Source of the DNA: Sulfuritalea sp.
GTDB taxonomy: Bacteria > Pseudomonadota > Gammaproteobacteria > Burkholderiales > Rhodocyclaceae
DNA: 64,000 nucleotides
Assembly (NCBI RefSeq): GCF_017302275.1
Contig: NZ_JAFLDR010000022.1
Span: 1-64,000, forward strand
Reading direction: 5' to 3'
Position numbers and translations under genes: made by a program. How positions within the stretch are numbered: position 1 is the first letter of the stretch; each line of letters starts with the position of its first letter. The notes below the pieces were generated by a model that had not been told where the DNA came from, did not search any database, and saw only the letters and a list, made by a program, of their open reading frames with translations. Positions 17,013 through 28,076 of the stretch are shown here, one piece after another.

Positions 17013-18530
17013 ATGAACCAGCAAGTCGTCCTCAAACTGGCGGTCGCCGAGGAACGCCATGCCGGGCTGCTCAGGCAACCTTGCCTCGCCTCCGCTACGA
17101 CCCGCACGCAGCAGTCGCTCGTCAGCATCTATTACGACACCGGCCGCCTGGCGCTGCGCCGTGCCGGCGTCCTGCTGCGCCTGCGCAAGCAGGGAACATC
17201 CTGGCAACAGATGGTGAGGCGCCAGGACCAGTCCGCAGGAGGGCTGACGATGCGGCCGGAGTGGCAGGCGCCCTATCTCAATCATTTCGATTTTGCGCAC
17301 ATCAACGATGTCGATCTGCGCGAATGGCTGCAACGCGACAAGATCGGCGGCCGCCTCGGTGCCGTGTTCGAGACCAACCTGCGCCGAACCGTCTGGGAAC
17401 TGGACCCGACACCGAACACCCGCATTCAGGTCAAGCTCGACCGCGGCTGGATCGCCTCCAACGGCCGTCGTGAAACGATCTCCGAAGTGGAACTGCAACT
17501 GGTCACCGGCAGCATCGACAGCCTCTACCAGATCGCCCTGCAGCTGGCGCAACGCGAAGCCCTGCCGCCGCTGCTGCTATCGAAGGCAGAGCGCGGCTAC
17601 CGCCTGTTTCGCGGCACCCTGCCCGCACCGGTGAAAGCAGGCGATGTCGCGATCGATGCCGCCGATACGCCGCTGGCCGCCTTTCGCCTGATCGGGCTGG
17701 ATTGCCTGACCCACCTCCAGCTGAACCACGACGGCGCGGCGCACCTCGACGATCCCGAGTACGTGCACCAGATGCGTGTCGCCATGCGCCGCTTGCGCGC
17801 GGCGCTGCGCATGTTCCGCCCGGTGCTGCCGGAGGGCTTTGCCGAGCAGCTGGTGCTGCCGATGCGGGAACTGATGTCGGCACTGGGGCAGGCTCGCGAC
17901 CTCGACGTGCTGATGGGTGAGATCGTCGCGCCGGTCGCCGTCGCCCTGCCCGACGAGCCGCGCCTGGCCGACCTCGCCGGCGCGATCACCAACCGCCTGT
18001 ATGCCGCCCGCGCCGAGATCCGCCGGGTGCTGCGCCGACCGGCCTATGGGCAGTTCCTGCTTACGGCATCCAGGCTGCTGCAGCAGGCGCCCTTCATCGA
18101 GCCGCCCGGCGGGGAAGCCGACGGACCCTCGCTGCTCCAGTTTGCCGACCGCCGCCTGCGCCGCCTGCTCGGCGCGATCCATCGGCTTGCCGCGGCCGCG
18201 CGCGCGGAAAGCCCGCCGTCACTGCACGCGCTGCGGATCGCCATCAAGCGCCTGCGCTATGCCATCGAGTTTTTCGACACCATGATCCCGGGCAAGTCCG
18301 GCGCCACGGCGATCAAGCGCCTTGCCGCGTTGCAGGACGAACTGGGCCAACTCAACGACCTGGCCAGCGCCGGCACGCTGCTGATGGTTTGCGCCGGCCG
18401 CGACACGCAATTGCGTGAGGCGGTGACGCTGGTCGGCGGCTGGCACGGGCAACGGCACGCGGCGCTGCTTGACGACATTCCAGAGAAACTCAAGAGGGTC
18501 CGCGACCTGACGCTGCCGCGCCTGGTCTGA
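17013..18530 (+). CDS. CYTH and CHAD domain protein
   Basis: A 505-aa two-domain protein. The N-terminal CYTH domain (about residues 1-200) is a tunnel fold that in active members hydrolyses triphosphate. The C-terminal CHAD domain (about 225-500) is a helical bundle that binds polyphosphate, with repeated basic blocks HQMRVAMRRLR and LHALRIAIKRLRYAIEFF. The CYTH signature ExExK at the N-terminus reads QVVLK here, so both catalytic glutamates are lost, while the later SEVELQL strand is kept. It may therefore bind rather than cleave phosphate chains. Its position after the plcP operon fits a polyphosphate or phosphate role. Confidence 0.85.
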   Translation: MNQQVVLKLAVAEERHAGLLRQPCLASATTRTQQSLVSIYYDTGRLALRRAGVLLRLRKQGTSWQQMVRRQDQSAGGLTMRPEWQAPYLNHFDFAHINDVDLREWLQRDKIGGRLGAVFETNLRRTVWELDPTPNTRIQVKLDRGWIASNGRRETISEVELQLVTGSIDSLYQIALQLAQREALPPLLLSKAERGYRLFRGTLPAPVKAGDVAIDAADTPLAAFRLIGLDCLTHLQLNHDGAAHLDDPEYVHQMRVAMRRLRAALRMFRPVLPEGFAEQLVLPMRELMSALGQARDLDVLMGEIVAPVAVALPDEPRLADLAGAITNRLYAARAEIRRVLRRPAYGQFLLTASRLLQQAPFIEPPGGEADGPSLLQFADRRLRRLLGAIHRLAAAARAESPPSLHALRIAIKRLRYAIEFFDTMIPGKSGATAIKRLAALQDELGQLNDLASAGTLLMVCAGRDTQLREAVTLVGGWHGQRHAALLDDIPEKLKRVRDLTLPRLV

Positions 18531-18554
18531 TCGCCGGGGTCGGCGGCGCTCCTG

Positions 18555-18601
18555 AAAGTCGGCGCCTCGCGGGGACTTCCTTCGGTGGCCGGCGAGACGG
18601 C
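18555..18601 (+). repeat. Dispersed repeat, long form (47 bp)
   Basis: Starts AAAGTCGGCG, carries GGGGACTTCCTTCGG in the middle and ends CCGGCGAGACGGC. It lies between the CYTH/CHAD gene and the porin Pho box. Confidence 0.6.
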
Positions 18602-18632
18602 AAATCCGGCCCGGTGCCCTCGCGGAGGGGCA

Positions 18633-18677
18633 ACGTCACACAAACGCAACAGGCTCGTCACATTGGCTCCCTAGACT
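18633..18677 (+). promoter_or_regulatory. Pho box and -10 for the porin gene
   Basis: Three units ACGTCAC (18633), ACGCAAC (18644) and TCGTCAC (18655) repeat every 11 bp. A 10-bp spacer and TAGACT (18672-18677) follow. The 21 bp ending in TAGACT match the pstS promoter at 18 positions, spacer included, which supports a common regulator. Confidence 0.65.
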
Positions 18678-18779
18678 TTCGATCACTTCCCGCATGCGGG
18701 CGGTGCCGCGTGCAGTGACCGACCACGTGGAGTCATTGCGGCGATTCAAACCAGTCCATTTTTTTGGAGCAATAAACAA

Positions 18780-19859
18780 ATGCAAAAAAAACTACTCGCA
18801 CTGGCGATTGCCGGCGTGATCTCCGGTGGGGCATACGCCCAGTCGAACGTCACGATTTCCGGCCAGGTCCGGATGAGCGTCAACCAATACAAACTCAGCA
18901 ATGTCGGCGCGGCCTTTGCGGCTTCCGCCGAAAACCATGTCACCGACGAATCCTCCCGCTTGTTCATCCGAGGCAAGGAAGACCTCGGCGGCGGTGGCTA
19001 CGCTTCGTTCCAGATCGAGAACCGCTTCTCGCCGGATCTCGGCGCCTTCAGCGCCGGAGGCAATACCAACCTCACGCTGGGCGGCAATTGGGGCTCGCTG
19101 GCCGTAGGCCGCCAGGATCTGCACTACGGCACGGCGTTGGAGTCCTACCTGGCCTTCACCAACCAGAACTTCCTCGGCAATGGCCCGCTATCCCAGGTCA
19201 ATGGCACCGTCATCGCCCTCGCCAGCCGCACGGCAAACAGCGTCTGGTATGACAGCCCGAACATGTCTGGGTTAACGCTGCGGGTTGCCGGCTCGACCGC
19301 ATTCGCCGGCGCCGAGGGATCCGGCGTGCGTGCGGCCGGCGCAGCCGATCCGGGCAAGGGTGGCGCTACCAACCTTGCACTGAACTATGCCAATGGCCCG
19401 ATCAAGGCTGGCTACAGCTATTGGAACGCCACGGTCGAAGGCGGCAAGACCGCGGCGGTGGGCGACCAGCGTGGCGATACGCTGCAATTCGGCTACAGTT
19501 TTCCGATGGGCCTCAAGGTGGGAATCGCCTGGAACAAATCCAAGCTGGGTCTCACCACCGGCGACCGCTCGCGCACGGCCTGGCTGTTGCCGATCTCCTA
19601 CGATTTCGGTGCCAACCGGGTCAACTTTACCTACCTCAGCGCAGGCGATACCACCGGTGTCGCCAGTTCGGATGCGAAGGCCTTCACGCTGGCATTCGGC
19701 CACGCACTGTCGAAGCGCACCAACGTCGGCATCAACTACAGCAAGCTGACCAACGAAGCAGGTGCAACCTACAACCTGTTCGGTGGCGGCACGAGCACTG
19801 CGGCCACCCCGGGTGCGGACGTCTCCCAGATTGCGCTGACCGTCTATCACTCGTTCTAA
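18780..19859 (+). CDS. Outer-membrane trimeric porin
   Basis: A general Gram-negative porin of the betaproteobacterial type (359 aa): signal peptide MQKKLLALAIAGVISGGAYA, then NVTISGQVRMSV, the usual first strand, SRLFIRGKEDLGGG, and a C-terminal strand ending in ISL-like ...IALTVYHSF with the terminal phenylalanine needed for BAM-mediated insertion. The Pho-box promoter about 100 bp upstream suggests induction in low phosphate, perhaps for anion uptake, but pore selectivity cannot be read from sequence. A strong terminator follows. Confidence 0.9.
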   Translation: MQKKLLALAIAGVISGGAYAQSNVTISGQVRMSVNQYKLSNVGAAFAASAENHVTDESSRLFIRGKEDLGGGGYASFQIENRFSPDLGAFSAGGNTNLTLGGNWGSLAVGRQDLHYGTALESYLAFTNQNFLGNGPLSQVNGTVIALASRTANSVWYDSPNMSGLTLRVAGSTAFAGAEGSGVRAAGAADPGKGGATNLALNYANGPIKAGYSYWNATVEGGKTAAVGDQRGDTLQFGYSFPMGLKVGIAWNKSKLGLTTGDRSRTAWLLPISYDFGANRVNFTYLSAGDTTGVASSDAKAFTLAFGHALSKRTNVGINYSKLTNEAGATYNLFGGGTSTAATPGADVSQIALTVYHSF

Positions 19860-19900
19860 AGACGAGTACCGAACCAGAAAGAGGGCATTGCCTCCCTTGC

Positions 19901-19924
19901 AGCCGCCTTCGGGCGGCTTTTTTC
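19901..19924 (+). terminator. Rho-independent terminator after the porin gene
   Basis: AGCCGCC-TTCG-GGCGGCT followed by six T residues: a 7-bp GC-rich stem with a UUCG tetraloop, 42 bp after the porin stop codon. Confidence 0.93.
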
Positions 19925-19948
19925 CATTTGGCCGGCGCCTGATCCGAA

Positions 19949-20716
19949 TCAGGATCGGGCGCCCTCTAACCAGCGCCGCAGATGCGCCAGCACCCAGGCC
20001 GCATCGTCAAGTACGAGATCGTGTCCGGCTCTCGGATGCACTGCGACCGGTGCGCCCCATTGCCGCGCAAGTCGCAGCGTACAACTTGCATGAACCAGCG
20101 CATCGCGCTCGCTGGTTAGCAACAACAGGCGCTCCAGCGGAGGCGCCGATGGGGCGCGGTAGCGTACCGCTGCCATCAATTGGCGCAGGGCATTCTGCCG
20201 CGATACCGGATTTTCGCGTCGCCATTGCAGCCATTGCGCGATCACGACATCAGGATCGGCGACAAGGCGCGTGGTCATGCGCAGAATCTCCGCCTCCACC
20301 TCGCGCGCGCTGACGGGCAGGGCGAACAGACGCAAAAGGCGTGCGTAATTGGCCGGACGCAGCCGCTGGAAAAACGGGCTGAACGGCTGCAGGCTGGTAT
20401 TGATCAGCACTGCCGCCGTCAGGTCTTGCGGGTGGCGTTGCGCCCAGGAAACGGCGACCATCGCGCCCAGCGACATCGCCAGCACCCGGCAGGGTCCTGC
20501 AATCCGCTGCCGCGCAACTTCGGCATGGCAGAAGTCCGCCATGTCTTCGACGCTGGCGGGACTCGGCCGCGCATTGAGCTTGCCGTTGCCCGGCAGATCC
20601 AGAGAGATCACCGGAGCGCCGGCGAAGGCTTCGCCCAGGCGGCGCGGAAAGTCGCCCCAGTGTCGCGCTTCGCGGGTCAGGCCGCGAAGCAGAATCCAGG
20701 GCTGCCCGGGCTTCAC
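19949..20716 (-). CDS. Alpha/beta hydrolase
   Basis: A 255-aa serine hydrolase fold. The nucleophile elbow is AMSLGAM, with the first glycine of GxSxG replaced by alanine. The acid is likely in SERDALV and the histidine in RAGHDL near the C-terminus. It opens PWILLRGLTREARHWGDF, so the oxyanion strand HG is LRG. It resembles BioH/esterase-like enzymes, but the substrate is unknown. It overlaps the upstream M14 peptidase gene by 4 bp, so the two are cotranscribed. Confidence 0.75.
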   Translation of the reverse strand: MKPGQPWILLRGLTREARHWGDFPRRLGEAFAGAPVISLDLPGNGKLNARPSPASVEDMADFCHAEVARQRIAGPCRVLAMSLGAMVAVSWAQRHPQDLTAAVLINTSLQPFSPFFQRLRPANYARLLRLFALPVSAREVEAEILRMTTRLVADPDVVIAQWLQWRRENPVSRQNALRQLMAAVRYRAPSAPPLERLLLLTSERDALVHASCTLRLARQWGAPVAVHPRAGHDLVLDDAAWVLAHLRRWLEGARS

Positions 20717-21744
20717 GCCGCCCGCCCGCCATACCAGCGCTGCATGGCGGCCGCGCGATGCCTTTCACGCGCCTCGCCAGCGGGCAGCCAGAGTGCGCTG
20801 CCGCTGGCAGCGCGGGTCATGAATTCCAGCCACGCCAGATGCCGCCGCAGCACGCGCTGGCGACGGTGTTCGATTTGCGGATTGAACATGCCGAGCCGGG
20901 AAAACAGTTGCCGCGGATTTTTCTTGACCCACAGCCAGGATCCCATTTCCAGTGTCAATGGCAGGAACAGCCTTTCGGCGTTCTCCAGCGAACGCAAGTA
21001 AAGGTAGTCCCACAGGTCACCGTGCGCAAGGTACTGCCGACTCTGTGGCTCGAACACGTAACGATGGTGACTGTGGCTCTGATCCAGAATCTCCAGCAAG
21101 GCATGCATTTCCGCCAGATGCGGTATCGGCTGCACCGTGTGCGCATAGGGAAACCAGATTCGATCGCTGAGGCCGAAGCCGGAATGGCAATCGACGGCCA
21201 TGCTGAACCGGTGGCTGAGCAGTTCGTCGTCGACCACGCGGCACAGGGCGTCGGCTTCGTCCTCCAGGGCGGCCCCGCCGGGCCCCCGGTACCAGGGCAG
21301 GCGCGGCCCCAGGCGATGCCCGCCGATCAACAACGGCGTCTTTTCCTTCGCCTCCAGCGGCGCGTTGCGCATCAGGTCCACACCCTTCGGATTGGCCCGC
21401 GTGCGCCGCAACATGCCGCCGGGATTGAGCGCGGGAACGAACACCAGCCGCAGCCGATCGAGCTGGTGAAGCAGCGTGGTATCCCAGCGCAGCCTTCCGA
21501 CGATGCTTTGCAGGTAGGCCAGCACCACCTGGACACCGATCCGCTCCAGGCCATGCACGCCGCCGAATATGCCGATCGCCGGTACGGCTGGATCACGATT
21601 TCCAATGGATATGGCATGGATCGGCAGTCGCCGCGAACCGCAATCGACTTCGCGCAAGGTACGTACCTCGATTCCCGGGGCGCCACCAGCAACGATTTGT
21701 TCCAGTTCGTCGAGCTCGTCAATATCGTTCCACGTCATCGCCAC
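20713..21744 (-). CDS. M14-family zinc carboxypeptidase-like protein
   Basis: A 343-aa protein with the M14 zinc ligands: HxxE in GGVHGLERIG, the third ligand in VDCHSGFG, and a catalytic glutamate in LTLEMGSW. NPGG and the DLMRN segment between them are also typical of the group that includes succinylglutamate desuccinylase and carboxypeptidase relatives. There is no signal peptide, so it is probably cytoplasmic. It is transcribed with the hydrolase that follows. Confidence 0.75.
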   Translation of the reverse strand: MAMTWNDIDELDELEQIVAGGAPGIEVRTLREVDCGSRRLPIHAISIGNRDPAVPAIGIFGGVHGLERIGVQVVLAYLQSIVGRLRWDTTLLHQLDRLRLVFVPALNPGGMLRRTRANPKGVDLMRNAPLEAKEKTPLLIGGHRLGPRLPWYRGPGGAALEDEADALCRVVDDELLSHRFSMAVDCHSGFGLSDRIWFPYAHTVQPIPHLAEMHALLEILDQSHSHHRYVFEPQSRQYLAHGDLWDYLYLRSLENAERLFLPLTLEMGSWLWVKKNPRQLFSRLGMFNPQIEHRRQRVLRRHLAWLEFMTRAASGSALWLPAGEARERHRAAAMQRWYGGRAA

Positions 21745-21917
21745 AGCCCTGATTCAAACCGGATGTATTTCACCGACAGCATAACGCAGGAGTATGTCGG
21801 AGGTGCCTCCCGAGCGCGGTTGCGAATGCCATGGTGCAATTTGTCATTTCCGCGCAATCGGGTTGAAACATCGACTGCGTAGGCTGTTCCGACATCGCTC
21901 CAACCAAGGTGACCGCC
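21745..21917. other. Gap upstream of the M14 peptidase gene
   Basis: This is the start of a 595-bp stretch without a conventional gene. I see no RNA gene or strong hairpin here. It should hold the promoter for the minus-strand peptidase/hydrolase pair, but no confident hexamers are visible. Confidence 0.3.
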
Positions 21918-22007
21918 ATGAGATTCCTGATCGACCGGTTGTTCGGAGAACTTGACCGCCTGTTCGACGAACCCTGGGTGCTGGTCTGGCAACTCGACGA
22001 GTTTTGA
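21918..22007 (+). CDS. Possible small protein, 29 aa
   Basis: ATG 21918 follows AAGGTG at 8 bp and encodes a 29-residue amphipathic peptide (MRFLIDRLFGELDRLFDEP...), rich in Leu, Phe and acidic residues, with a tryptophan-containing tail. No family is recognised. The RBS and regular heptad-like pattern favour real coding, but the length does not allow certainty. Confidence 0.35.
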   Translation: MRFLIDRLFGELDRLFDEPWVLVWQLDEF

Positions 22008-22062
22008 GCCCTGGCCACGCCCCTTATCCACGCGAAATGACCTTACCCGCAAGGAGAACACC

Positions 22063-22185
22063 ATGCGCGGCCCGATCGCCCAGCGCTCCCTGGTGCTGGC
22101 CAGCGCACTGCTCTGGGGAATGATCGAAGTCCTGGCATTGCTCCGCTCCCGGAGGGCGGACTCTCGCCATTCGCTCCGCAACTAG
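22063..22185 (+). CDS. Possible small membrane protein, 40 aa
   Basis: AAGGAG lies 6 bp before ATG 22063. The 40-aa product has one hydrophobic helix (LVLASALLWGMIEVLALL) followed by an arginine-rich tail, so it would be a single-pass small membrane protein with the tail inside. It follows the 29-aa ORF by 55 bp and may share its transcript. Function unknown. Confidence 0.45.
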   Translation: MRGPIAQRSLVLASALLWGMIEVLALLRSRRADSRHSLRN

Positions 22186-22213
22186 CGCGGCGAACGACCT
22201 ATCGGTCGGCCGC

Positions 22214-22236
22214 GCCGTGCCGCCAGCGCCGACTCC
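22214..22236 (-). repeat. Dispersed 23-bp repeat upstream of the sixA-like gene
   Basis: The minus strand reads GGAGTCGGCGCTGGCGGCACGGC. Intergenic copy, about 100 bp before the phosphatase start. Confidence 0.5.
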
Positions 22237-22339
22237 TGACCAAACGAAGCGGTCGCGCGGCGCTGTCGCCACCACACCTGTCATCCGCCTGTCACGAAGG
22301 ACGCATACCCTGCCGGCCTCGACAACAGGGGAGGACCCG

Positions 22340-22792
22340 GTGGACTTGATACTGTGGCGTCATGCCGATGCGAAAGATGGCGACGGCCCGGTGCCGGACG
22401 CGGAGCGGGAGTTGACGGCGCGGGGAAGCAAGCACGCCCGGGAAATGGCGGATTGGCTGCGGGAACAGAAGCTGGCCAAGGTAACCGTATTGTCCGGCCC
22501 CGCCAGGCGATGCATTCAAACGGCGGAAATGCTTGGCCTGCCGGTCAACGTCAAGAAGCAGCTTGGCGTTGGTGCCAGCACCGCCGACCTGCTGGGCGCC
22601 GCCGAATGGCCGGATCAGTCCGGCGCGATCATCCTGGTCAGCCATCAACCCGCGCTGGGCCGCCTGGCCGCCGTGCTGCTGGCAGGCAGCGAGGCCGACT
22701 GGACCATCAAGAAAGGCGGCGTATGGTGGTTTACCAACCGGGTGCGGGACGACGAAACGCAAACCGTGCTGCGCGCGGTGCGCAATCCCTGA
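22340..22792 (+). CDS. SixA-like histidine phosphatase
   Basis: A 150-aa protein of the RHG histidine phosphatase superfamily. The phosphorylated histidine is in ILWRHADAKDGD, the SixA form of the motif. SGPARRCIQTAEML and ILVSHQPALGRLA supply the basic residues and second histidine. SixA removes phosphate from phosphohistidine proteins such as HPt domains or the nitrogen PTS. GTG 22340 is taken as start because GGGGAGG precedes it by 4-5 bp; an open frame extends further without an RBS. Confidence 0.78.
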   Translation: MDLILWRHADAKDGDGPVPDAERELTARGSKHAREMADWLREQKLAKVTVLSGPARRCIQTAEMLGLPVNVKKQLGVGASTADLLGAAEWPDQSGAIILVSHQPALGRLAAVLLAGSEADWTIKKGGVWWFTNRVRDDETQTVLRAVRNP

Positions 22793-22828
22793 CGCCGGCC
22801 GCGCCGCGCGACGCGGCGAGGGATTCGA

Positions 22829-24184
22829 TCAGGCGCCGAACGCCCGCCTTACCGAACCCGCGATGGCCTCCGCCTGGCCCAGAACCAGCGCGGCATCGCG
22901 CCCCTCGACCATCACGCGCAGCAAGGGTTCGGTACCGGAGGGGCGCAGCAATACGCGACCGCTGCCGTCGAGCGTGGCCTCGGCGGCGCTCACCGCCGAC
23001 TTGATGCCGCTGTCGGCGGCCCAGTCGAATCCGACCGGCATTTTCACGTTGATCAGCTTCTGCGGATACAGGGTCAGGTCGGCACAGGCATCGGCCAACG
23101 TCTCGCCCGTCGCGCGCAGCGCGGCGAGGACCTGCAGGGCGGCGATGATGCCGTCGCCGGTGGTGTGCCGATCGAGGCAGATGATGTGGCCCGAGTTCTC
23201 TCCACCGAGAATCCAGCCTTTGTCCTGCATCATTTCGAGGACATAGCGGTCTCCGACCTTGGCCCGGCCCAGGACGATACCAAGGCGACCCAGTGCGTGC
23301 TCGAAGCCAAGGTTGCTCATCAGGGTACCGGCCACGCCGGGCACGGCCTGGCTGCGCGCACGATGGCGGGCGATCACGTAGAGCAACTGGTCGCCGTCGT
23401 AGAGGGTTCCGGCCGCATCGACCATCACCAGCCGGTCGCCGTCGCCGTCGAGCCCGATTCCGCAGTCGGCCCTGTGCTCCAGCACCGCCTGGCGCAACGC
23501 CGCAGGCGCGGTGGCACCGACCTGGTGGTTGATGTTGAGCCCGTTGGGCGCGTCGCCAACGCCGACTATTTCGGCGCCGAGTTCATGGAAAACGTTCGGC
23601 GCGACGTGATAGGCCGCACCATGCGCGCTATCGACCACGATCTTGAGGCCGCGCAGGTCGAGGTCGTTGGGAAAGGTGCTCTTGCAGAACTCGATGTAGC
23701 GCCCGGCGGCATCGTCGACCCGGCGCGCCTTGCCCAGTTGAGCCGAATCCATGCATGCCATCGGTTGCTCGAGTCGCGCCTCGATGTCGAGTTCCACCGC
23801 ATCGGGCAGCTTGGCGCCCTGGGCCGAGAAAAACTTGATGCCATTGTCGTCAAACGGATTGTGCGAGGCGGAGATCACCACGCCCGCCTGCAGGCGCAGC
23901 GCGCGGGTGAGGTAGGCCACGGCCGGCGTCGGCATCGGGCCGCACAGCATCACGTCCACCCCGGCCGCGGCGAATCCCGATTCAAGTGCGGCTTCAAGCA
24001 TGTAGCCGGAAATGCGTGTGTCCTTGCCAATCAGTACCGCGGGGCGATCCTGCGGCCGCAGGCTGTCGCGCGCGACCAGTGCGGCCCCGGCGGCATATCC
24101 CAGGCGCATGACGAAATCCGGGGTGATCGGCGCCTGGCCGACACGACCGCGCACGCCATCGGTGCCGAAATATTTGCGTCCCAT
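22829..24184 (-). CDS. glmM: Phosphoglucosamine mutase GlmM
   Basis: Converts glucosamine-6-phosphate to glucosamine-1-phosphate for peptidoglycan and lipopolysaccharide synthesis. The 451-aa protein opens [10 protein letters not shown] and has the phosphoserine loop [14 protein letters not shown], the metal loop GLDGDGDR and the C-terminal phosphate loop [14 protein letters not shown]. It overlaps folP by 1 bp in the common ftsH-folP-glmM order. Confidence 0.96.
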   Translation of the reverse strand: MGRKYFGTDGVRGRVGQAPITPDFVMRLGYAAGAALVARDSLRPQDRPAVLIGKDTRISGYMLEAALESGFAAAGVDVMLCGPMPTPAVAYLTRALRLQAGVVISASHNPFDDNGIKFFSAQGAKLPDAVELDIEARLEQPMACMDSAQLGKARRVDDAAGRYIEFCKSTFPNDLDLRGLKIVVDSAHGAAYHVAPNVFHELGAEIVGVGDAPNGLNINHQVGATAPAALRQAVLEHRADCGIGLDGDGDRLVMVDAAGTLYDGDQLLYVIARHRARSQAVPGVAGTLMSNLGFEHALGRLGIVLGRAKVGDRYVLEMMQDKGWILGGENSGHIICLDRHTTGDGIIAALQVLAALRATGETLADACADLTLYPQKLINVKMPVGFDWAADSGIKSAVSAAEATLDGSGRVLLRPSGTEPLLRVMVEGRDAALVLGQAEAIAGSVRRAFGA

Positions 24185-25014
24185 CAGTAATCCTCCACAG
24201 CTTGCAATACGGCGACAGCGTCGCGCGTCGCGGCGACATCATGCACCCGAAGAATCCTTGCGCCGCGCAATACGGCAAGCACATTCGCCGCGATGCCGGC
24301 ATGGACCCGATCGGGCGCCGCGCGACCGGTGATCAGGCCCAGCATCGACTTGCGCGACATGCCGACCAGCAAGGGCAGACCCGGCACCACCAGTTCGTCG
24401 AGTCGACGCAGCAGTTCGACGTTGTGTTCCAGGGTCTTGCCGAAGCCGAAGCCCGGATCGACGGCGATGCGGTTGAGCGCAATGCCGGCCGCCTCGGCGG
24501 CGGCAACCCGCTCGGCAAGGAAAGCGGCGACCTCGCCGACGACGTCCGCATAGTGTGGATGCTCCTGCATCGTTCGCGGCTCGCCCTGCATGTGCATCAG
24601 GCCGACCGCGGCGCGGCTGGCGGCGATCAGTTCCATGGCGCCAGGCGCCCGCAAGGCGTTGATGTCGTTGATCATGTCGGCGCCGGCGGCAAGAACCGCG
24701 CGCATTACCTCGGGCTTGACGGTATCGACGGACAGCGGCACACCGCAGCCCTGCAGCCCCTCGATCACCGGCAGCAGGCGGCCGATCTCCATCTGCGTCG
24801 GCACCGGCATCGCGCCGGGGCGCGAGGACTCGGCACCCAGGTCGAGGATGTGCGCCCCCTCCTCGACCAGCCGCCAGCCTTGCCCGATCGCGGCAGCGGC
24901 ATTGCCGCACAGTCCGTCACCGGAAAAGGAATCGTCGGACAGGTTGACGATGCCCATGATGAGCGGACGCTCAGCGTTCAGGACATGGCGGCCGCAGTGA
25001 AAGTGCTGGGTCAT
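24184..25014 (-). CDS. folP: Dihydropteroate synthase FolP
   Basis: Condenses p-aminobenzoate with dihydropterin pyrophosphate in folate synthesis. The 276-aa TIM barrel has [45 protein letters not shown] and GMSRKS. The flexible loop 1, usually TPDSFSDGG, reads SDDSFSGDG, and GGESTRPG reads GAESSRPG, which touches the p-aminobenzoate/sulfonamide pocket. It sits 58 bp after ftsH. Confidence 0.93.
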   Translation of the reverse strand: MTQHFHCGRHVLNAERPLIMGIVNLSDDSFSGDGLCGNAAAAIGQGWRLVEEGAHILDLGAESSRPGAMPVPTQMEIGRLLPVIEGLQGCGVPLSVDTVKPEVMRAVLAAGADMINDINALRAPGAMELIAASRAAVGLMHMQGEPRTMQEHPHYADVVGEVAAFLAERVAAAEAAGIALNRIAVDPGFGFGKTLEHNVELLRRLDELVVPGLPLLVGMSRKSMLGLITGRAAPDRVHAGIAANVLAVLRGARILRVHDVAATRDAVAVLQAVEDY

Positions 25015-25072
25015 GAAATGAGAAAGCCGCCGAACTACGAACTATTCGGCGGCAGGTAGCGTGGCGAAGCTA

Positions 25073-26953
<1,881 letters not shown>

Positions 26954-27042
26954 GTGGAGCCTCTCTTTCCCGCAACCGGGATTACGAATCGAATCATTGT
27001 AGTGCCGAATGCACCGCCCTGCAAACCACGAGCCTCAGGCGT

Positions 27043-27684
27043 TCAAGCACGTTTCCCCCGCGCCAGCAGGTAAATCTCCGCACTGCGATTGCGCGACGCC
27101 GCGGGCTTCCTCATCTGCAGGTTGGCGAACTGCTCCTGCAGCGCCTTGCGCAATTCCATGAAACCGTCGCCCTGGAACACCTTGACCAGCATGTCGCCGC
27201 CGGGTTTCAGGTGTTGGGCACAAAATTCCAGCGTCAGTTCCGCCAGGAGCATCACGCGCGCCTGATCCACCACCGCGATCCCGGACATATTGGGGGCCAT
27301 GTCCGACAATACAAGATCGACCTGGCGGCCGCCCAAGGCAGCCGCCAGCGCCCGCAGGACCGAATCCTCGCGAAAGTCGCCCTGGATGAACTCGATCCCG
27401 TGCATGGCATCCATGGGCAGGATGTCGAGTGCGATCAGGCGGCCGCCGGGCGCCACGCGCCGCGCCGCGACCTGCGACCAGCTGCCCGGCGCGGAACCGA
27501 GGTCTACCACCGTCATGCCGGGCTTGAGCAGTTTGTCCTTGTCGTCGATCTCGGTAAGCTTGAACGCCGCACGCGAGCGCCAGCCTTCGGCACGGGCACG
27601 CTGCACGTAGGCGTCATTGACGTGCTCGTGGATCCAGGCCTTGTTGGTCTTGTTCTTCTTGTTGCTTTCCACCTTGCTGCCCAA
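27043..27684 (-). CDS. rlmE: 23S rRNA 2'-O-methyltransferase RlmE
   Basis: Methylates the ribose of U2552 in 23S rRNA. The 213-aa protein has the RrmJ pattern: [17 protein letters not shown], the SAM motif [27 protein letters not shown], and K-D-K-E catalytic residues including the lysine in VKVFQGDG. The first codon is TTG, with GGCGGG about 9 bp before it. Its start and the yhbY start are only 14 bp apart and diverge, so each promoter must lie in the other gene. Confidence 0.92.
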   Translation of the reverse strand: MGSKVESNKKNKTNKAWIHEHVNDAYVQRARAEGWRSRAAFKLTEIDDKDKLLKPGMTVVDLGSAPGSWSQVAARRVAPGGRLIALDILPMDAMHGIEFIQGDFREDSVLRALAAALGGRQVDLVLSDMAPNMSGIAVVDQARVMLLAELTLEFCAQHLKPGGDMLVKVFQGDGFMELRKALQEQFANLQMRKPAASRNRSAEIYLLARGKRA

Positions 27685-27698
27685 GTTACAATCCCGCC

Positions 27699-28076
27699 AT
27701 GATCGATATCTCCTCCACCCAGCGCCGCGCCTTGCGGGCCGCCGCGCACCATCTGAAACCTGTCGTCTCCATCAGCCAGAAGGGCCTGACGCCTTCGGTG
27801 CTGGCCGAGATCGACCGCTGCCTCAAGGCCCACGAACTGATCAAGCTCCGACTCTACGGCATTGACCGGGAAGTACGCGAGGCCCTGTTCCTCGAAATCC
27901 GCACGGCGCTCGACTGTGCCGAGGTTCAGCACATCGGCAACCTGCTGGTGCTGTGGCGCGAGAATCCCAAAGAGACCCGCATTGAAAAGTCGGCGCCGGC
28001 GGTACGGCGAAAAGCGGAACCGGCGACCAAGAAGCAGGCTGCCGCACGCAGCGAAGCCCGCAGCCAGAAACGTTAA
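27699..28076 (+). CDS. yhbY: YhbY/CRS1-type RNA-binding protein
   Basis: A small ribosome-assembly factor (125 aa). The CRM fold covers residues 1-95: [15 protein letters not shown], then [16 protein letters not shown] and LIKLRLYG. The usual GKNG-like loop reads SQKG. The C-terminus adds a basic tail of about 30 residues, and the dispersed 23-bp repeat (27986-28008) is part of that tail. Its stop overlaps the end of the convergent DUF4149 gene. Confidence 0.88.
   Translation: MIDISSTQRRALRAAAHHLKPVVSISQKGLTPSVLAEIDRCLKAHELIKLRLYGIDREVREALFLEIRTALDCAEVQHIGNLLVLWRENPKETRIEKSAPAVRRKAEPATKKQAAARSEARSQKR
27986..28008 (+). repeat. Dispersed 23-bp repeat inside yhbY
   Basis: AAAGTCGGCG followed by CCGGCGGTACGGC, encoding part of the basic tail beyond the CRM fold. 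Confidence 0.5.
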
